64,000 nucleotides of DNA from NCBI GenBank assembly GCA_900768075.1, contig CAAGBN010000064.1, forward strand, positions 13,297 through 77,296, written 5' to 3'. The stretch is from Clostridia bacterium. GTDB taxonomy: Bacteria > Bacillota > Clostridia > Oscillospirales > Acutalibacteraceae. A program made the position numbers and the translations under genes. Position 1 is the first letter of the stretch. The number at the start of each line of letters is the position of its first letter. The notes beneath the pieces were generated by a model. That model saw nothing but the letters and a program-made list of their open reading frames with translations, did not search any database and was not told the DNA's origin. Shown here piece by piece: positions 52,185 to 61,698 of this stretch.

Positions 52185-52796
52185 ATGACAGACAACACAT
52201 TAATCTTTCTTTCAAAAAGCGGTGACGAAATCGAGCCTGACAAAAAAGAAGCACTCAGATATATGGGCATCAGAACCTTGGATGCTGACAGTGACTTTGA
52301 CTCGGTATATGATGAATGTCTTAGAGAATATAAAAAAGTCGCCTCATATAAAGCAGTTTATAAGCTTTGCGATATTGCTCAGTATGACAATTCTGCAACC
52401 GATTTCGGTTTTTGCAGGATAGAAAACGAGTCGCTTTATAAAAATATGTCAGAGTGTAAATCTGCGGCAGTTTTTGCTGCCACTGCAGGTATGGGCGTAG
52501 ACAGATTGCTTCTTCGTTACAGTAAAACTTCACCCTCTCATGCCGTTATTGTGAATTGTATTGCATCTTCAGCTATAGAGGTCTGGTGCGATGAGGTTAA
52601 TGAAGAAATAAACAAGTTATACGAAACCAAACCCCGATTCAGTCCCGGTTATGGCGGAGTAAGTCTCAGCTATCAGAAAGATGTGTTATCATTTCTTGAT
52701 GCCCAAAGAAAGACGGGTATAACCCTGAACGATGCATTTATTATGAGCCCTGTGAAATCGGTAACAGCATTCGTCGGAATTAAGGAGAAAAAATGA
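52185..52796 (+). CDS. Methionine synthase activation-domain protein
   Basis: A 203-residue stand-alone counterpart of the C-terminal SAM-binding activation domain of MetH, which remethylates oxidised cobalamin. RFSPGYGGVSL and the closing SVTAFVGIK match the domain's SAM-binding R-x-x-x-G-Y region and end. MetH downstream lacks this domain, so the function is split over two genes. The stop overlaps the metH ATG by four bases (ATGA), a coupling arrangement. It begins 42 bases after metF. Confidence 0.85.
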   Translation: MTDNTLIFLSKSGDEIEPDKKEALRYMGIRTLDADSDFDSVYDECLREYKKVASYKAVYKLCDIAQYDNSATDFGFCRIENESLYKNMSECKSAAVFAATAGMGVDRLLLRYSKTSPSHAVIVNCIASSAIEVWCDEVNEEINKLYETKPRFSPGYGGVSLSYQKDVLSFLDAQRKTGITLNDAFIMSPVKSVTAFVGIKEKK

Positions 52797-55177
52797 GTAT
52801 AAGAAATTTATTAGGTAAAGAGCGTTTATATTTTGACGGTGGTATGGGTACTCTGCTGCAGGCACAGGGTCTCAAAGCAGGTGAACTTCCCGAACTCTGG
52901 AATATAACCCATTCCGACATAATCAAGGATATACATCTCTCATATCTTAATGCAGGCAGTAATATAATCACTTCAAATACTTTCGGTGCAAACTGTCTTA
53001 AGTTTGATAATCTCGAAGAAATCATATCATCGGCTATTGACAATGCAAGAAATGCTATTGCCGAATTCAGCGGTGATAAAGACAGATGCTTCGTAGCCCT
53101 CGATATGGGACCTCTCGGCAAAATGCTTGAGCCTTTAGGTGATATGAAATTTGAAGAGGCAGTTGAAGTGTTCAGACAGACTGCGGTGCTCGGTGAAAAA
53201 TACGGAGCTGACCTTGTGATTATCGAAACTATGAACGACAGCTACGAAACCAAGGCGGCTGTGTTAGCTTGTAAGGAGAATACACAATTACCTGTAATTG
53301 TCAGCAATGTTTTCGATGAAAACAAAAAGCTTATGACAGGTGCTGACCCTATGGCTATGATTGCTATGCTTGAGGGCCTCGGTGTCGATGCTATCGGTAT
53401 GAACTGCTCTCTCGGCCCCAAGCAGATGATGGAGGTTACAAAGGATTATATAAAGCTTGCATCAATCCCTGTGGTTGTAAGTCCTAATGCAGGTATGCCA
53501 AGAACAGAGAACGGCAAAACAGTTTTCGATATATCAGCAGATGAGTTCTCTGATATTATGAAAGAAATTGCACTTATGGGAGCTTCGGTGCTTGGCGGTT
53601 GCTGTGGTACAACTCCCGAATATATAAAAAGAACAGTTGAAAAGACAAAGGATTTACCCTATAAGTCACCCGATGATAAGGGAATAACTATGGTGTCTTC
53701 TTATACACATGCTATTGAAATCGGCAATGAGCCTGTGCTTATAGGTGAGAGAATAAACCCGACGGGTAAGCCTAAATTCAAGCAGGCTCTTCGTGAAAAG
53801 AATATCGGCTATATCATCAATGAGGGTATAGCACAGCAGGAAAAGGGTGTGCAGATTCTCGATGTTAATGTGGGTCTGCCCGAAATAGATGAGGATGAAA
53901 TGCTCACTACAGCAGTCAAAGAGCTGCAGAGTGTTCTCGATTTACCCTTACAGCTCGATAGCGTAAAGGCATCATCTCTTGAAAAGGCTATGCGTGTTTA
54001 TAACGGCAAGCCTCTTGTGAATTCTGTCAACGGCAAGCAGGAGAGTATGGATGCAATTCTGCCTCTTGTGAAAAAATACGGTGGATGTGTAATTGCACTG
54101 ACTATCGATGAAAACGGCATTCCCGATACTGCTGAGGGCAGATGTGCTATAGCCGAAAAGATAGTGAAAGAGTGCGAAAAGTACGGCATAGATAAAAAAG
54201 AAATTATAGTAGACCCTCTTGCTATGACAGTATCATCTGATGATAACAGCGGTAAGATTACTCTTGAAAGCGTTAAGCTGATAAAAGAAAAGCTTGGTGT
54301 CAAGACGAGCCTTGGCGTATCTAACATATCATTCGGTCTGCCCAGACGTGACGAGGTCAACAGTATATTTATGTCACTTGCATTCGGTATGGGCCTTGAT
54401 TGTGCTATTATGAATCCCTATTCTGTGTCGATGATGCAGAGCTATTACACATATATGGCACTTCTTGGTATGGATAAGGGCTGTATGAATTATATCGATT
54501 TTGCATCCAACGTGAAAACTGAAAGCGTTACCGTGGACTCTGCCGTAAAATCGAATGCAGAGTTTGCAAGTCAGCTTCAGCGTGCAATTATCAAGGGTGT
54601 CAAAAACGATGCCTACAGCTTTGCTAAGGAGCTTCTTAAGGATAAGGCTCCACTTGATGTTATAAACAGCGAGATTGTACCTGCACTTGATGAGGTAGGC
54701 AAATGCTTTGAGAAAAAGACAATGTATCTTCCTCAGCTTCTTATGGCAGCAGAGGCGGCATCAAAGGCTTTCGAAGCTGTAAAAGAAGCTATGGGTGGCT
54801 CAAAGGATGATAGCAAGGGTAAGATTATTGTTGCAACCGTAAAGGGTGATATACACGATATCGGCAAAAATATTGTTAAAGTACTGCTTGAAAACTATGG
54901 CTATGAAGTTATAGATTTAGGCAAGGATGTGGAGCCTGAAAATATAGTTTCTGCCGCAAAAGAGCAGAATGTAAAGCTTATAGGCTTGAGTGCTCTTATG
55001 ACTACCACAACTGAAGCTATGGCTGAAACAGTTGCTCTTCTCAAAAAGGAATGTCCCGACACAAAAACTATGGTCGGCGGGGCAGTGCTTACTCAGGAAT
55101 ATGCAGATATGATAGGTGCAGACTATTACGCAAAAGATGCTATGGAAGGTGTAAGAATAGCTGAAAGTATTTTTTGA
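52793..55177 (+). CDS. metH: B12-dependent methionine synthase without activation domain
   Basis: A 794-residue cobalamin enzyme that transfers methyl from 5-methyl-THF to homocysteine. Domains: homocysteine-binding (1-290) with the zinc ligands C270-C271 in GGCCGTTP and an earlier Cys near GANC; pterin-binding (about 310-570) with GERINPTG; cobalamin cap and binding domains (about 590-794) with D686-x-H688-D-I-G, the lower axial His. The E. coli-type C-terminal activation domain is missing and is supplied by the upstream gene. GGAG precedes the start inside that gene. Confidence 0.95.
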   Translation: MSIRNLLGKERLYFDGGMGTLLQAQGLKAGELPELWNITHSDIIKDIHLSYLNAGSNIITSNTFGANCLKFDNLEEIISSAIDNARNAIAEFSGDKDRCFVALDMGPLGKMLEPLGDMKFEEAVEVFRQTAVLGEKYGADLVIIETMNDSYETKAAVLACKENTQLPVIVSNVFDENKKLMTGADPMAMIAMLEGLGVDAIGMNCSLGPKQMMEVTKDYIKLASIPVVVSPNAGMPRTENGKTVFDISADEFSDIMKEIALMGASVLGGCCGTTPEYIKRTVEKTKDLPYKSPDDKGITMVSSYTHAIEIGNEPVLIGERINPTGKPKFKQALREKNIGYIINEGIAQQEKGVQILDVNVGLPEIDEDEMLTTAVKELQSVLDLPLQLDSVKASSLEKAMRVYNGKPLVNSVNGKQESMDAILPLVKKYGGCVIALTIDENGIPDTAEGRCAIAEKIVKECEKYGIDKKEIIVDPLAMTVSSDDNSGKITLESVKLIKEKLGVKTSLGVSNISFGLPRRDEVNSIFMSLAFGMGLDCAIMNPYSVSMMQSYYTYMALLGMDKGCMNYIDFASNVKTESVTVDSAVKSNAEFASQLQRAIIKGVKNDAYSFAKELLKDKAPLDVINSEIVPALDEVGKCFEKKTMYLPQLLMAAEAASKAFEAVKEAMGGSKDDSKGKIIVATVKGDIHDIGKNIVKVLLENYGYEVIDLGKDVEPENIVSAAKEQNVKLIGLSALMTTTTEAMAETVALLKKECPDTKTMVGGAVLTQEYADMIGADYYAKDAMEGVRIAESIF

Positions 55178-55195
55178 TATTTACCCTTTAATTTC

Positions 55196-55224
55196 TTGAC
55201 AGTAAAGAGAATATAATTTAAAAT
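55196..55224 (+). promoter_or_regulatory. Promoter for sfsA
   Basis: TTGACA, 17-base spacer, TAAAAT, 49 bases before the start. Confidence 0.65.
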
Positions 55225-55226
55225 TA

Positions 55227-55252
55227 ATGAGTCGGTATTATTACCGGCTCAT
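55227..55252 (+). promoter_or_regulatory. Hairpin between metH and sfsA
   Basis: ATGAGTCGGTA pairs with TACCGGCTCAT (one wobble) with a TTAT loop. It could end metH transcription (only three T follow) or be a leader hairpin of sfsA. Confidence 0.45.
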
Positions 55253-55273
55253 TTGTATATAAGAGGTAAAAAT

Positions 55274-55954
55274 ATGAGGTATAATAAAACAGTAAAAGCC
55301 GAATTTATAGAAAGACCTAACCGCTTTGTGGCAAAGGTCAGACTAAAGGGTGAGGAGATATACTGTCACGTTAAAAACACAGGCAGATGCAGAGAGCTTC
55401 TTGTACCCGGCGCAACCGTATGGCTTGAGGACAGTGAAAACCCTGAAAGAAAATACAGATACTCTCTTGTGACGGTGCAAAAGGGAGAAAGACTTGTTAA
55501 TATGGATTCGCAGTCACCTAATAAGGCTGTAGGTGAGTGGCTGTCAGGCGGAGGCTTTTTTAAGAATATCCGTTTTCTCAAGCCCGAAAGCAAATACGGC
55601 AGCTCACGTTTTGATTTTTATTGCGAATATGAAGATAAAAAGGCATATATAGAGGTCAAAGGAGTAACCTTGGAGAATGACAATATTGTGTCATTTCCAG
55701 ATGCACCTACAGAGAGGGGAGCAAGGCACGTAAAAGAGCTTGCCGAGTGTATAAAAGACGGCTTTGAGGCCTATATAATATTTGTTATACAGATGAAAAA
55801 TGTCTGTCATTTTGAACCCAATGCCGTCAATGACCCTGTTTTCGCAGAAGCTCTTAAAAAGGCAGAAAAGCAGGGTGTAAAAATTATCGCTGTTGACTGC
55901 AGTGTAGATGAAAACAGTATGAAAATTGAAGATTTTGTCAGAGTAGAAATTTAG
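55274..55954 (+). CDS. sfsA: SfsA family DNA/sugar-fermentation protein
   Basis: A 226-residue SfsA protein with FIERPNRFVAKV, HVKNTGRCRELLVPG, and the nuclease-like core FDFYCEYEDKKAYIEVKGVTL. SfsA was named for sugar fermentation stimulation in E. coli; the fold is restriction-endonuclease-like and the true activity is unsettled. Start ATG 55274 has AAGAGG 8 bases upstream; a frame to 55253 has none. Confidence 0.95.
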   Translation: MRYNKTVKAEFIERPNRFVAKVRLKGEEIYCHVKNTGRCRELLVPGATVWLEDSENPERKYRYSLVTVQKGERLVNMDSQSPNKAVGEWLSGGGFFKNIRFLKPESKYGSSRFDFYCEYEDKKAYIEVKGVTLENDNIVSFPDAPTERGARHVKELAECIKDGFEAYIIFVIQMKNVCHFEPNAVNDPVFAEALKKAEKQGVKIIAVDCSVDENSMKIEDFVRVEI

Positions 55955-55998
55955 AAGGGCTTATATTGAAAATGTAAGAAAAATATCAACAAAAAATG

Positions 55999-56027
55999 TT
56001 GATAATTACTGATGATTATGTTATCAT
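55999..56027 (+). promoter_or_regulatory. Promoter for the GDPD-like membrane protein
   Basis: TTGATA, 17-base spacer, TATCAT, 35 bases before the start. Confidence 0.6.
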
Positions 56028-56062
56028 TACACTATATGTAAATGTTTCCGAAAGGTTTAAAT

Positions 56063-57163
56063 ATGACTAAGATTTTTAAGGTTGTTTCACTTGTAATTTT
56101 GTGCCTTGCTTTAAGCTCTGGTATGTCTCTTGCGACTTTTGCTCAGACAGAAAAAGACAGTGGAATTTTGTGCGTTTCTCACGGCGGGGACACTGCCGTG
56201 TACGAAAGCAATACAAAGGATTCGGTTTTGTCAGCTTTTGATAAGGGTGCCGATTTTGTCAGTGTAAACATAAGAAAAAACACTGACGGAGAATTAGTGC
56301 TTTGCAGTGAGAATAAGGCAGAAATATCGGGTATCAGCCTTGTTGAAATGATAAGGCTTCTCGGTGAAGAGAATGTGCTTATTCTCGATTTTGCAGACGA
56401 ACTCAGAGACGAGATATACGGCATTATAGAAAATGAAAATGCATTTTCTGTAGCCGTAATGAGAATCAATGATAAGGCCTCGGCTATAACAGAATGGCTC
56501 GGGGATAAAAACGAAAATCTGCAGGTTATCGGTGTATACGACAGCTTTGTGGTTTTCACTGCCGTCAGTCACATAAAGACTCTCGGTGCGGCAGGAATGA
56601 AGATAGTCGCATATGAAAGCAAAAACTATTTCAACGAGATGTTCGGCTCACTCGTATCAAAGACAATCAAGAGCAAAAATATGCCTAAGGCTATGGCATT
56701 GACCTATGACCCTGCCTTGTGCGGTCAGAGAAGTGACAGCGAAGACGGTTGGAATGATCTTATCAAAAAAGGCTTCAGCGTAATAGAGACTAATAATCTC
56801 GATGCATTTATGGGGTATATTAACTCTAACAATAGCATAGGTCTTGAATTGAAAGAGGCTTATGATAAGGCGGTGCTTATTGATACTGAGAAGTACAACG
56901 CTGTAAGCAAGGAGAATCTTCTTGATGCTATTGCAGTGGCAGAGGAGCTTTTAAGCAGTGATTTTGCTTCCAATGATGAATTGCAGAAATGTGTTGCAGA
57001 TATCAGACTTGCAACAGAAAATCTTGCTCTTGAGACAGGTAAGGACGCACAAAAGGGTGCTCTTAATGTCACATCAGGTAAGGTTATCGCTGCTGTTCTG
57101 GTAGGTATAGCTATATTCACAGCACAGATTTACACATACAAAATGCAAAAGAAAAAGAAATAA
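56063..57163 (+). CDS. Degenerate GDPD-like membrane-anchored protein
   Basis: A 366-residue exported protein with a signal peptide (about 1-27), a GDPD-like domain and a C-terminal membrane helix (about 343-360) followed by KMQKKKK. The fold is recognisable (VSHGG, SVLSAFDKGADFVSVNIRK, TDGELVL), but the catalytic set is gone: H40 remains, R41 is G, the metal ligands E and D are S67 and N69, and the second His is S82. Compare the intact enzyme at 29545. It is probably a non-catalytic binding protein at the outer face of the membrane. ATG 56063 has AAAGG upstream. Confidence 0.72.
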   Translation: MTKIFKVVSLVILCLALSSGMSLATFAQTEKDSGILCVSHGGDTAVYESNTKDSVLSAFDKGADFVSVNIRKNTDGELVLCSENKAEISGISLVEMIRLLGEENVLILDFADELRDEIYGIIENENAFSVAVMRINDKASAITEWLGDKNENLQVIGVYDSFVVFTAVSHIKTLGAAGMKIVAYESKNYFNEMFGSLVSKTIKSKNMPKAMALTYDPALCGQRSDSEDGWNDLIKKGFSVIETNNLDAFMGYINSNNSIGLELKEAYDKAVLIDTEKYNAVSKENLLDAIAVAEELLSSDFASNDELQKCVADIRLATENLALETGKDAQKGALNVTSGKVIAAVLVGIAIFTAQIYTYKMQKKKK

Positions 57164-57197
57164 TATAAAGAAAACATAAGCGACAGGAGGAACAGAT

Positions 57198-58823
57198 ATG
57201 GCAAAAACAAAGAAGAACTGGATTGATTACGCTAAGAAGCCCGAGGATGTAGGTATCTCATCAAAGGAAGTTCAGGCTTTTATTGATGAGTGTATAGAAA
57301 AAGGCAAAGAGCTTCACTCAATTACTGTAATCCGTCACGGAAAAATTGCCTGCGAAATTTACAGAGACCCCTTTAAGCCCGAGCACAGACATATGATGTA
57401 TTCTGTGTCAAAGAGCTTCACTTCAACAGCTATAGGCTTTGCAGTTGATGAGGGTCTTCTTACAGTTGATACAAGATTTGTTGACATCTTCCCCGAAGCA
57501 AGAACGGATAAGGAAGACGAATATCTTGAGGAAATGACAATTGAAGATCTGCTTACAATGAGAAGCGGTAAAAACGTAAGTGTTTTCCTTGACAGAACAA
57601 AGGACCGTTGGTTCAGAGATATTATTGATTCTCCCTGGATTTCAGAGCCGGGTACAGAATTCCTTTATATCAGCGAGAATATGTATCTGCTTTGCTGCTG
57701 TATTCACAAGCTTGCAGGTATGAGCGTAATTGATTATCTCAGACCCCGTCTTTTTGAGCCTCTCGGTATGTCAGAGCCCTTCTGGGAGAAATGTCCCAGC
57801 GGTGTTGAAGCAGGCGGTTGGGGTCTTATGATTACAGGTGAGGACCTTGCCAAGTTCACCTTCTGCTATCAGCAGATGGGTAAATTCGGCGGTAAGCAGG
57901 TTATCCCCGAGTGGTGGGTAAAAGAAGCCACTGCTTATCACGCAGACAATTCAGCCGCATCAGACACATTTGACTCTACTGTAGGCTATGGCTATTGCTT
58001 CTGGAGAAATGCCGGTATAGAAAACTCCTACCGTGCAGACGGTATGTTCTGTCAGTTCGGTATGGTATTCCCTGATTATGATGCTTGTCTTACAATGACA
58101 GGCGGTGAAATTGATGAACAGAGCATGAGGGATGTTATCTGGAATCATTTTCCTGCTGCATTTATTGAGGTTAATAAGAAAGCTGAAACAACACCGATAG
58201 TTGCTCCTGCTTTCCCGAAGCTTGCTCCCAAGCCCCGTTCACTTGCTCTTGAGAGCAGAATAGACGGCAAAAAAATCAGATTCAGAAAGCCTATTGTAAT
58301 GAATGTTGTAGGCTATCCCGTAAGTGTTGTGCCTCTGCCTGCACTGTTTATTGCAGCAGATAAGGCAGGTAACATCAGCGATGTAACCTTTAACTTCCGT
58401 GAAAATGATATGCAGTTCAGCTGGGCTGAGGGCGATGAAATCAACAGTATTGCAATCGGTCTCGACGGCGAATACCGTTGGGGTGATATCGTTATCGGTA
58501 CAATGCCCTTCACAAGCTGTGCTACTGCTTGCTGGAACAGTGAGAATGAGCTTGAAGTACATATCCGCTGTGTTGAGGCTGTTGCCGAGAGAATTATCCA
58601 CTTTAAATTCAACGGTGACAATGTTATAATGCGCCCCTCATCAGTGCCCAATGCTGCAGTTGTAGCTGAATCTCTTAAGGATACTGTTAAAGATATTATC
58701 AAGCAGCCTCTTGTTCAGTCAGCGGTAAGCAAGGCTATTCCTCACGTAATGCCCTTGGTTGATGCCGTGCAGAGAGGTAAAATCAACGTTGACGGTCACC
58801 TGGGTATATTTAAAAAGAAATAA
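57198..58823 (+). CDS. Beta-lactamase-fold serine hydrolase (cytoplasmic)
   Basis: A 541-residue protein: a class C beta-lactamase/esterase-like domain (about 15-320) with S69-V-S-K72, a Tyr-motif region FLYISENMYLL that departs from the usual Y-x-N spacing, and a C-terminal beta-rich domain of about 190 residues (from ALESRIDGKKIRF) of unknown type. There is no signal peptide, so it acts inside the cell, perhaps as an esterase or peptidase. AGGAGGA lies upstream of ATG. The following YhhN and DUF4965 genes are close and co-directional. Confidence 0.83.
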   Translation: MAKTKKNWIDYAKKPEDVGISSKEVQAFIDECIEKGKELHSITVIRHGKIACEIYRDPFKPEHRHMMYSVSKSFTSTAIGFAVDEGLLTVDTRFVDIFPEARTDKEDEYLEEMTIEDLLTMRSGKNVSVFLDRTKDRWFRDIIDSPWISEPGTEFLYISENMYLLCCCIHKLAGMSVIDYLRPRLFEPLGMSEPFWEKCPSGVEAGGWGLMITGEDLAKFTFCYQQMGKFGGKQVIPEWWVKEATAYHADNSAASDTFDSTVGYGYCFWRNAGIENSYRADGMFCQFGMVFPDYDACLTMTGGEIDEQSMRDVIWNHFPAAFIEVNKKAETTPIVAPAFPKLAPKPRSLALESRIDGKKIRFRKPIVMNVVGYPVSVVPLPALFIAADKAGNISDVTFNFRENDMQFSWAEGDEINSIAIGLDGEYRWGDIVIGTMPFTSCATACWNSENELEVHIRCVEAVAERIIHFKFNGDNVIMRPSSVPNAAVVAESLKDTVKDIIKQPLVQSAVSKAIPHVMPLVDAVQRGKINVDGHLGIFKKK

Positions 58824-58852
58824 TCGGTTAATTTTAAAAAGGAGAGATAATT

Positions 58853-59599
58853 ATGTTTAAAATTTTATTCATTATTGCTGCTTTGGCAGAAATTCCTTTA
58901 GTTGCTTGGTTCCTTAAGATCTATTGGCCTAAAAGAACTATCCATACAATGACAAGAAAAATCATCTGCTCATCATTATTTGTTCTTTGCGGTGTCTTTG
59001 CAATCAAAGCAACAGGTAACAATACCCTCTATGCAGACTATATGTTGTGGGGCCTTATTTTGGGTATGATAGGCGACATATTCCTGCACTCTATTAAAGG
59101 CAGTAATGTGTCTTTTGCTATCGGTGTTGTATCATTCCTGGTCGGTCACATATTCTACATTATGGCTTTACAGAGAGCTATTTACACAACAGGATTCAGC
59201 AAGGGTGCATTTACCTGGTATGAGATTCTCATTGTAGTTGCTATTGCAATATTTGCTGTTGCTTACTGTATAATGAACACTGTTTTCCAACGAAAAGGTG
59301 TTATGGCTTACGGACTTCTGCTTTATGGTGTTGTTCTTGCAATAATGCTTGCAAAGGCAATCAGATATGTTATCGGTGAAATCGCATTCGGTGTAAATGA
59401 CAATATGCTTATGGTTACTGTAACAGTCGGCTTAGGCGCTGTTCTCTTCGCACTTTCCGATATTTCACTTGGCCTCATTCTTTCAAGTGACAAGCCGAGA
59501 GTAAGAAGCCACAGAATCTTTAACATCATTACTTATTACGCTGCTCAGGTGCTTCTTGCAGCAAGTATATTCTTTGTATATTCAAGAGAGCTTTATTAA
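58853..59599 (+). CDS. YhhN family membrane protein (lysoplasmalogenase-like)
   Basis: A 248-residue membrane protein with about eight helices. The YhhN/TMEM86 core GLILGMIGDIFLH and FLVGHIFYIMA and the late FALSDISLGLIL carry the conserved acidic residues. TMEM86B hydrolyses the vinyl-ether bond of lysoplasmalogens; anaerobic Clostridia make plasmalogens, so that activity would fit, but is inferred. AAAGGAGAG lies upstream of ATG, 29 bases after the beta-lactamase-fold gene. Confidence 0.83.
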   Translation: MFKILFIIAALAEIPLVAWFLKIYWPKRTIHTMTRKIICSSLFVLCGVFAIKATGNNTLYADYMLWGLILGMIGDIFLHSIKGSNVSFAIGVVSFLVGHIFYIMALQRAIYTTGFSKGAFTWYEILIVVAIAIFAVAYCIMNTVFQRKGVMAYGLLLYGVVLAIMLAKAIRYVIGEIAFGVNDNMLMVTVTVGLGAVLFALSDISLGLILSSDKPRVRSHRIFNIITYYAAQVLLAASIFFVYSRELY

Positions 59600-59606
59600 A
59601 ATTAAA

Positions 59607-59628
59607 GGGCAATCAGAACAGATTGCCC
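59607..59628 (+). terminator. Hairpin between YhhN and DUF4965 genes
   Basis: GGGCAATC/GATTGCCC stem, six-base loop. The following TATATTA is a poor T-run, so it may only attenuate. Confidence 0.5.
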
Positions 59629-59653
59629 TATATTACTAAGGAGAATAATTACT

Positions 59654-61576
59654 ATGAGACTTCCAACTTATCCTATTGCAACTATCGATCCCCATTTCAG
59701 TATATGGTCAAGACAGGACAATCTTGCTGACGATGATACATATCTCTGGTGCGGTATTAAAAAGCGTATCGAGGGCAAAATTACCGTTGACGGCGAAACA
59801 TTCCGTTTCCTTGGCAAGGGCAAAGAAGAAGCTATCCCTCAGATTGATAATATAATCACACCGTATACAAGTACATATATCTTTGAAAACGAAAAGATTC
59901 AGCTTAAATTTACAACCTGGTCACCCTTTATTCTTGATGATTTTCACCTGCTGAGCACACCTTGTGCATATCTTGACACTGCTGTTAAGGCTTTAGACGG
60001 TCAGGAGCATACTGTCAACGTTTGCTTTACTGCTTATGAGGAGCTTTGTCAGGGCAAGAAAAAAGGTCATATGACAAAATACAGCGATGTGATTGAGGGC
60101 AAGAGATTCGTTAAAATGGGTCTTACAAAGCAGAAGCCTCTCAACGATTCAGGTGATACCTATGCTGCAGACTGGGGCTATGTCTGCCTTTGGGGCGAAG
60201 AAAACGGTATCTGCAAAGAGGGTATCAAATCAGTAGGCTCTGCAAAGAAATGCAAGGAAGCTGAATTCTCAACCATTATCGCTTATGACGATGTTTATTC
60301 AATAGACTATTTCGGAGATAAGCTTAAGGGCCTCTGGGCTGAAAAGTTCACATCAATAGATGAAGCTATGAAATATTGCAAGGATAATCGTCAGGAAATC
60401 CTCGATAAGGTTAAGGCTTGGGAAAAGACTATTCTCGATGATTCGGCAGAGTTCGGCGAAGCATATCAGACTATCCTTATAGCTGCTGCGAGACAGGTTT
60501 TAGCTGCTCACAAGTTAGTCAGAAATAAAGACGGCGAGCTTCTTTATATGTCAAAGGAATGCCATTCAAACGGCTGTATCAACACAGTTGACGTATCATA
60601 TCCCGCTATGCCGATGTATCTGCTTTATGCTCCCGAGCTTGTTAAGGCTATGCTTACAGGTATCTTCCACTTTGCAGAGAGCGATCTGTGGAATGTAGAT
60701 TTTGCACCCCACGATATTGGTCGTTATCCTCTTGCCTGTGGTCAGGTATATGCGCTTAAGCCTCACCTTCATCTCAAACCGCACAAGTACAGCTATAAGA
60801 CTATCTATAAAGAAAAGTCAACCAATATCTATATGCCTCAGTTCCAGATGCCTGTTGAGGAATGCGGCAATATGCTCGTTCTCACATATGCTTACTACAT
60901 AATGTCAGGCAACAAGCAGTTCCTCAGAGACAACCTCAACTGTCTTACAACCTGGGCAAACTATCTTAAGAAAAAGGGCGTAGTTCTTGATAATCAGCTT
61001 TGCACCGACGACTTTGCAGGTCACAGCAAGAAAAATGTAAACCTTGCTATCAAAGGTGTTATGGGTATTGCCTGCTATGACAGAATCTGCAAGGAATTAG
61101 AGCTTGAGAGTGATTATGACAAGGTTGCCAAGGCGTACGCTGCCGAGCTTATGCAGGTAGCTAAGACTGACAAGGCATATCTTCCTTTCAACATCGGTGG
61201 CACTGACACATGGAGCCTTAAGTATAACCTTGTATGGGATATTCTTTTTAACTTCAACCTCTTCCCTGAGGAGCTTTACAAGGCTGAGACTGAGAAGTAC
61301 CGTGATGAGCTCAACGCTTACGGTGTACCCCTTGATTACAGACGTGACTTCACAAAGACTGACTGGATGCTCTGGGCAGCTTGCCTTGATGATAGTAATA
61401 AGAATACAGAATTATTCTCAGGCAGAATAGTTGCATATCTCAATGACACAAAAGACAGAAACTGCTTCAGCGACTGGGTAGAGACAAAGGAGCCCAAGCA
61501 GAGTGGCTTTGATCACAGAACAGTACAGGCAGGCTTATGGATGCCCGTACTCAAGAAGAAGTTATTAAGCAAATAA
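59654..61576 (+). CDS. Glutaminase-A-like protein (DUF4964/5127/4965/1793 family)
   Basis: A 640-residue protein that matches the fungal glutaminase A-like layout: an opening TIDPHFSIWSRQDNLADD (DUF4964-like), a beta-rich region (about 90-280, DUF5127-like), then an alpha/alpha-barrel with NTVDVSYPAMPMYLLYAPEL, APHDIGRYPLACG and DNQLCTDDFAGHS (DUF4965/DUF1793). Conserved Asp/Glu residues suggest a glycosidase-like barrel; substrate is unknown. Many relatives are secreted, but this one has no signal peptide. AAGGAG is 10 bases upstream. The stop is immediately followed by repeat A copy 4. Confidence 0.8.
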   Translation: MRLPTYPIATIDPHFSIWSRQDNLADDDTYLWCGIKKRIEGKITVDGETFRFLGKGKEEAIPQIDNIITPYTSTYIFENEKIQLKFTTWSPFILDDFHLLSTPCAYLDTAVKALDGQEHTVNVCFTAYEELCQGKKKGHMTKYSDVIEGKRFVKMGLTKQKPLNDSGDTYAADWGYVCLWGEENGICKEGIKSVGSAKKCKEAEFSTIIAYDDVYSIDYFGDKLKGLWAEKFTSIDEAMKYCKDNRQEILDKVKAWEKTILDDSAEFGEAYQTILIAAARQVLAAHKLVRNKDGELLYMSKECHSNGCINTVDVSYPAMPMYLLYAPELVKAMLTGIFHFAESDLWNVDFAPHDIGRYPLACGQVYALKPHLHLKPHKYSYKTIYKEKSTNIYMPQFQMPVEECGNMLVLTYAYYIMSGNKQFLRDNLNCLTTWANYLKKKGVVLDNQLCTDDFAGHSKKNVNLAIKGVMGIACYDRICKELELESDYDKVAKAYAAELMQVAKTDKAYLPFNIGGTDTWSLKYNLVWDILFNFNLFPEELYKAETEKYRDELNAYGVPLDYRRDFTKTDWMLWAACLDDSNKNTELFSGRIVAYLNDTKDRNCFSDWVETKEPKQSGFDHRTVQAGLWMPVLKKKLLSK

Positions 61577-61578
61577 TC

Positions 61579-61686
61579 ATCGCGTTTTTGATTATTACGC
61601 AAGTAACAAGGTTCTTGAGTGCAAAGCACGAAAGGTTCTTACTTTTTCCGCGATAGGAAAAAGTAATGCCCGCCCGGCGAGGGCAA
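61579..61686. repeat. Composite intergenic repeat, family A copy 4
   Basis: Starts ATCGCGTTTTTGATTA, then TTCTTGAGTGCAAAGCACG, a TTACTTTTTCC/GGAAAAAGTAA hairpin around GCGATA and GCCCGCCCGGCGAGGGCA. From TTCTTGAG on it is nearly identical to the inverted copy at the right end of the window. Confidence 0.87.
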
Positions 61687-61698
61687 TAGAAAAAGAGA

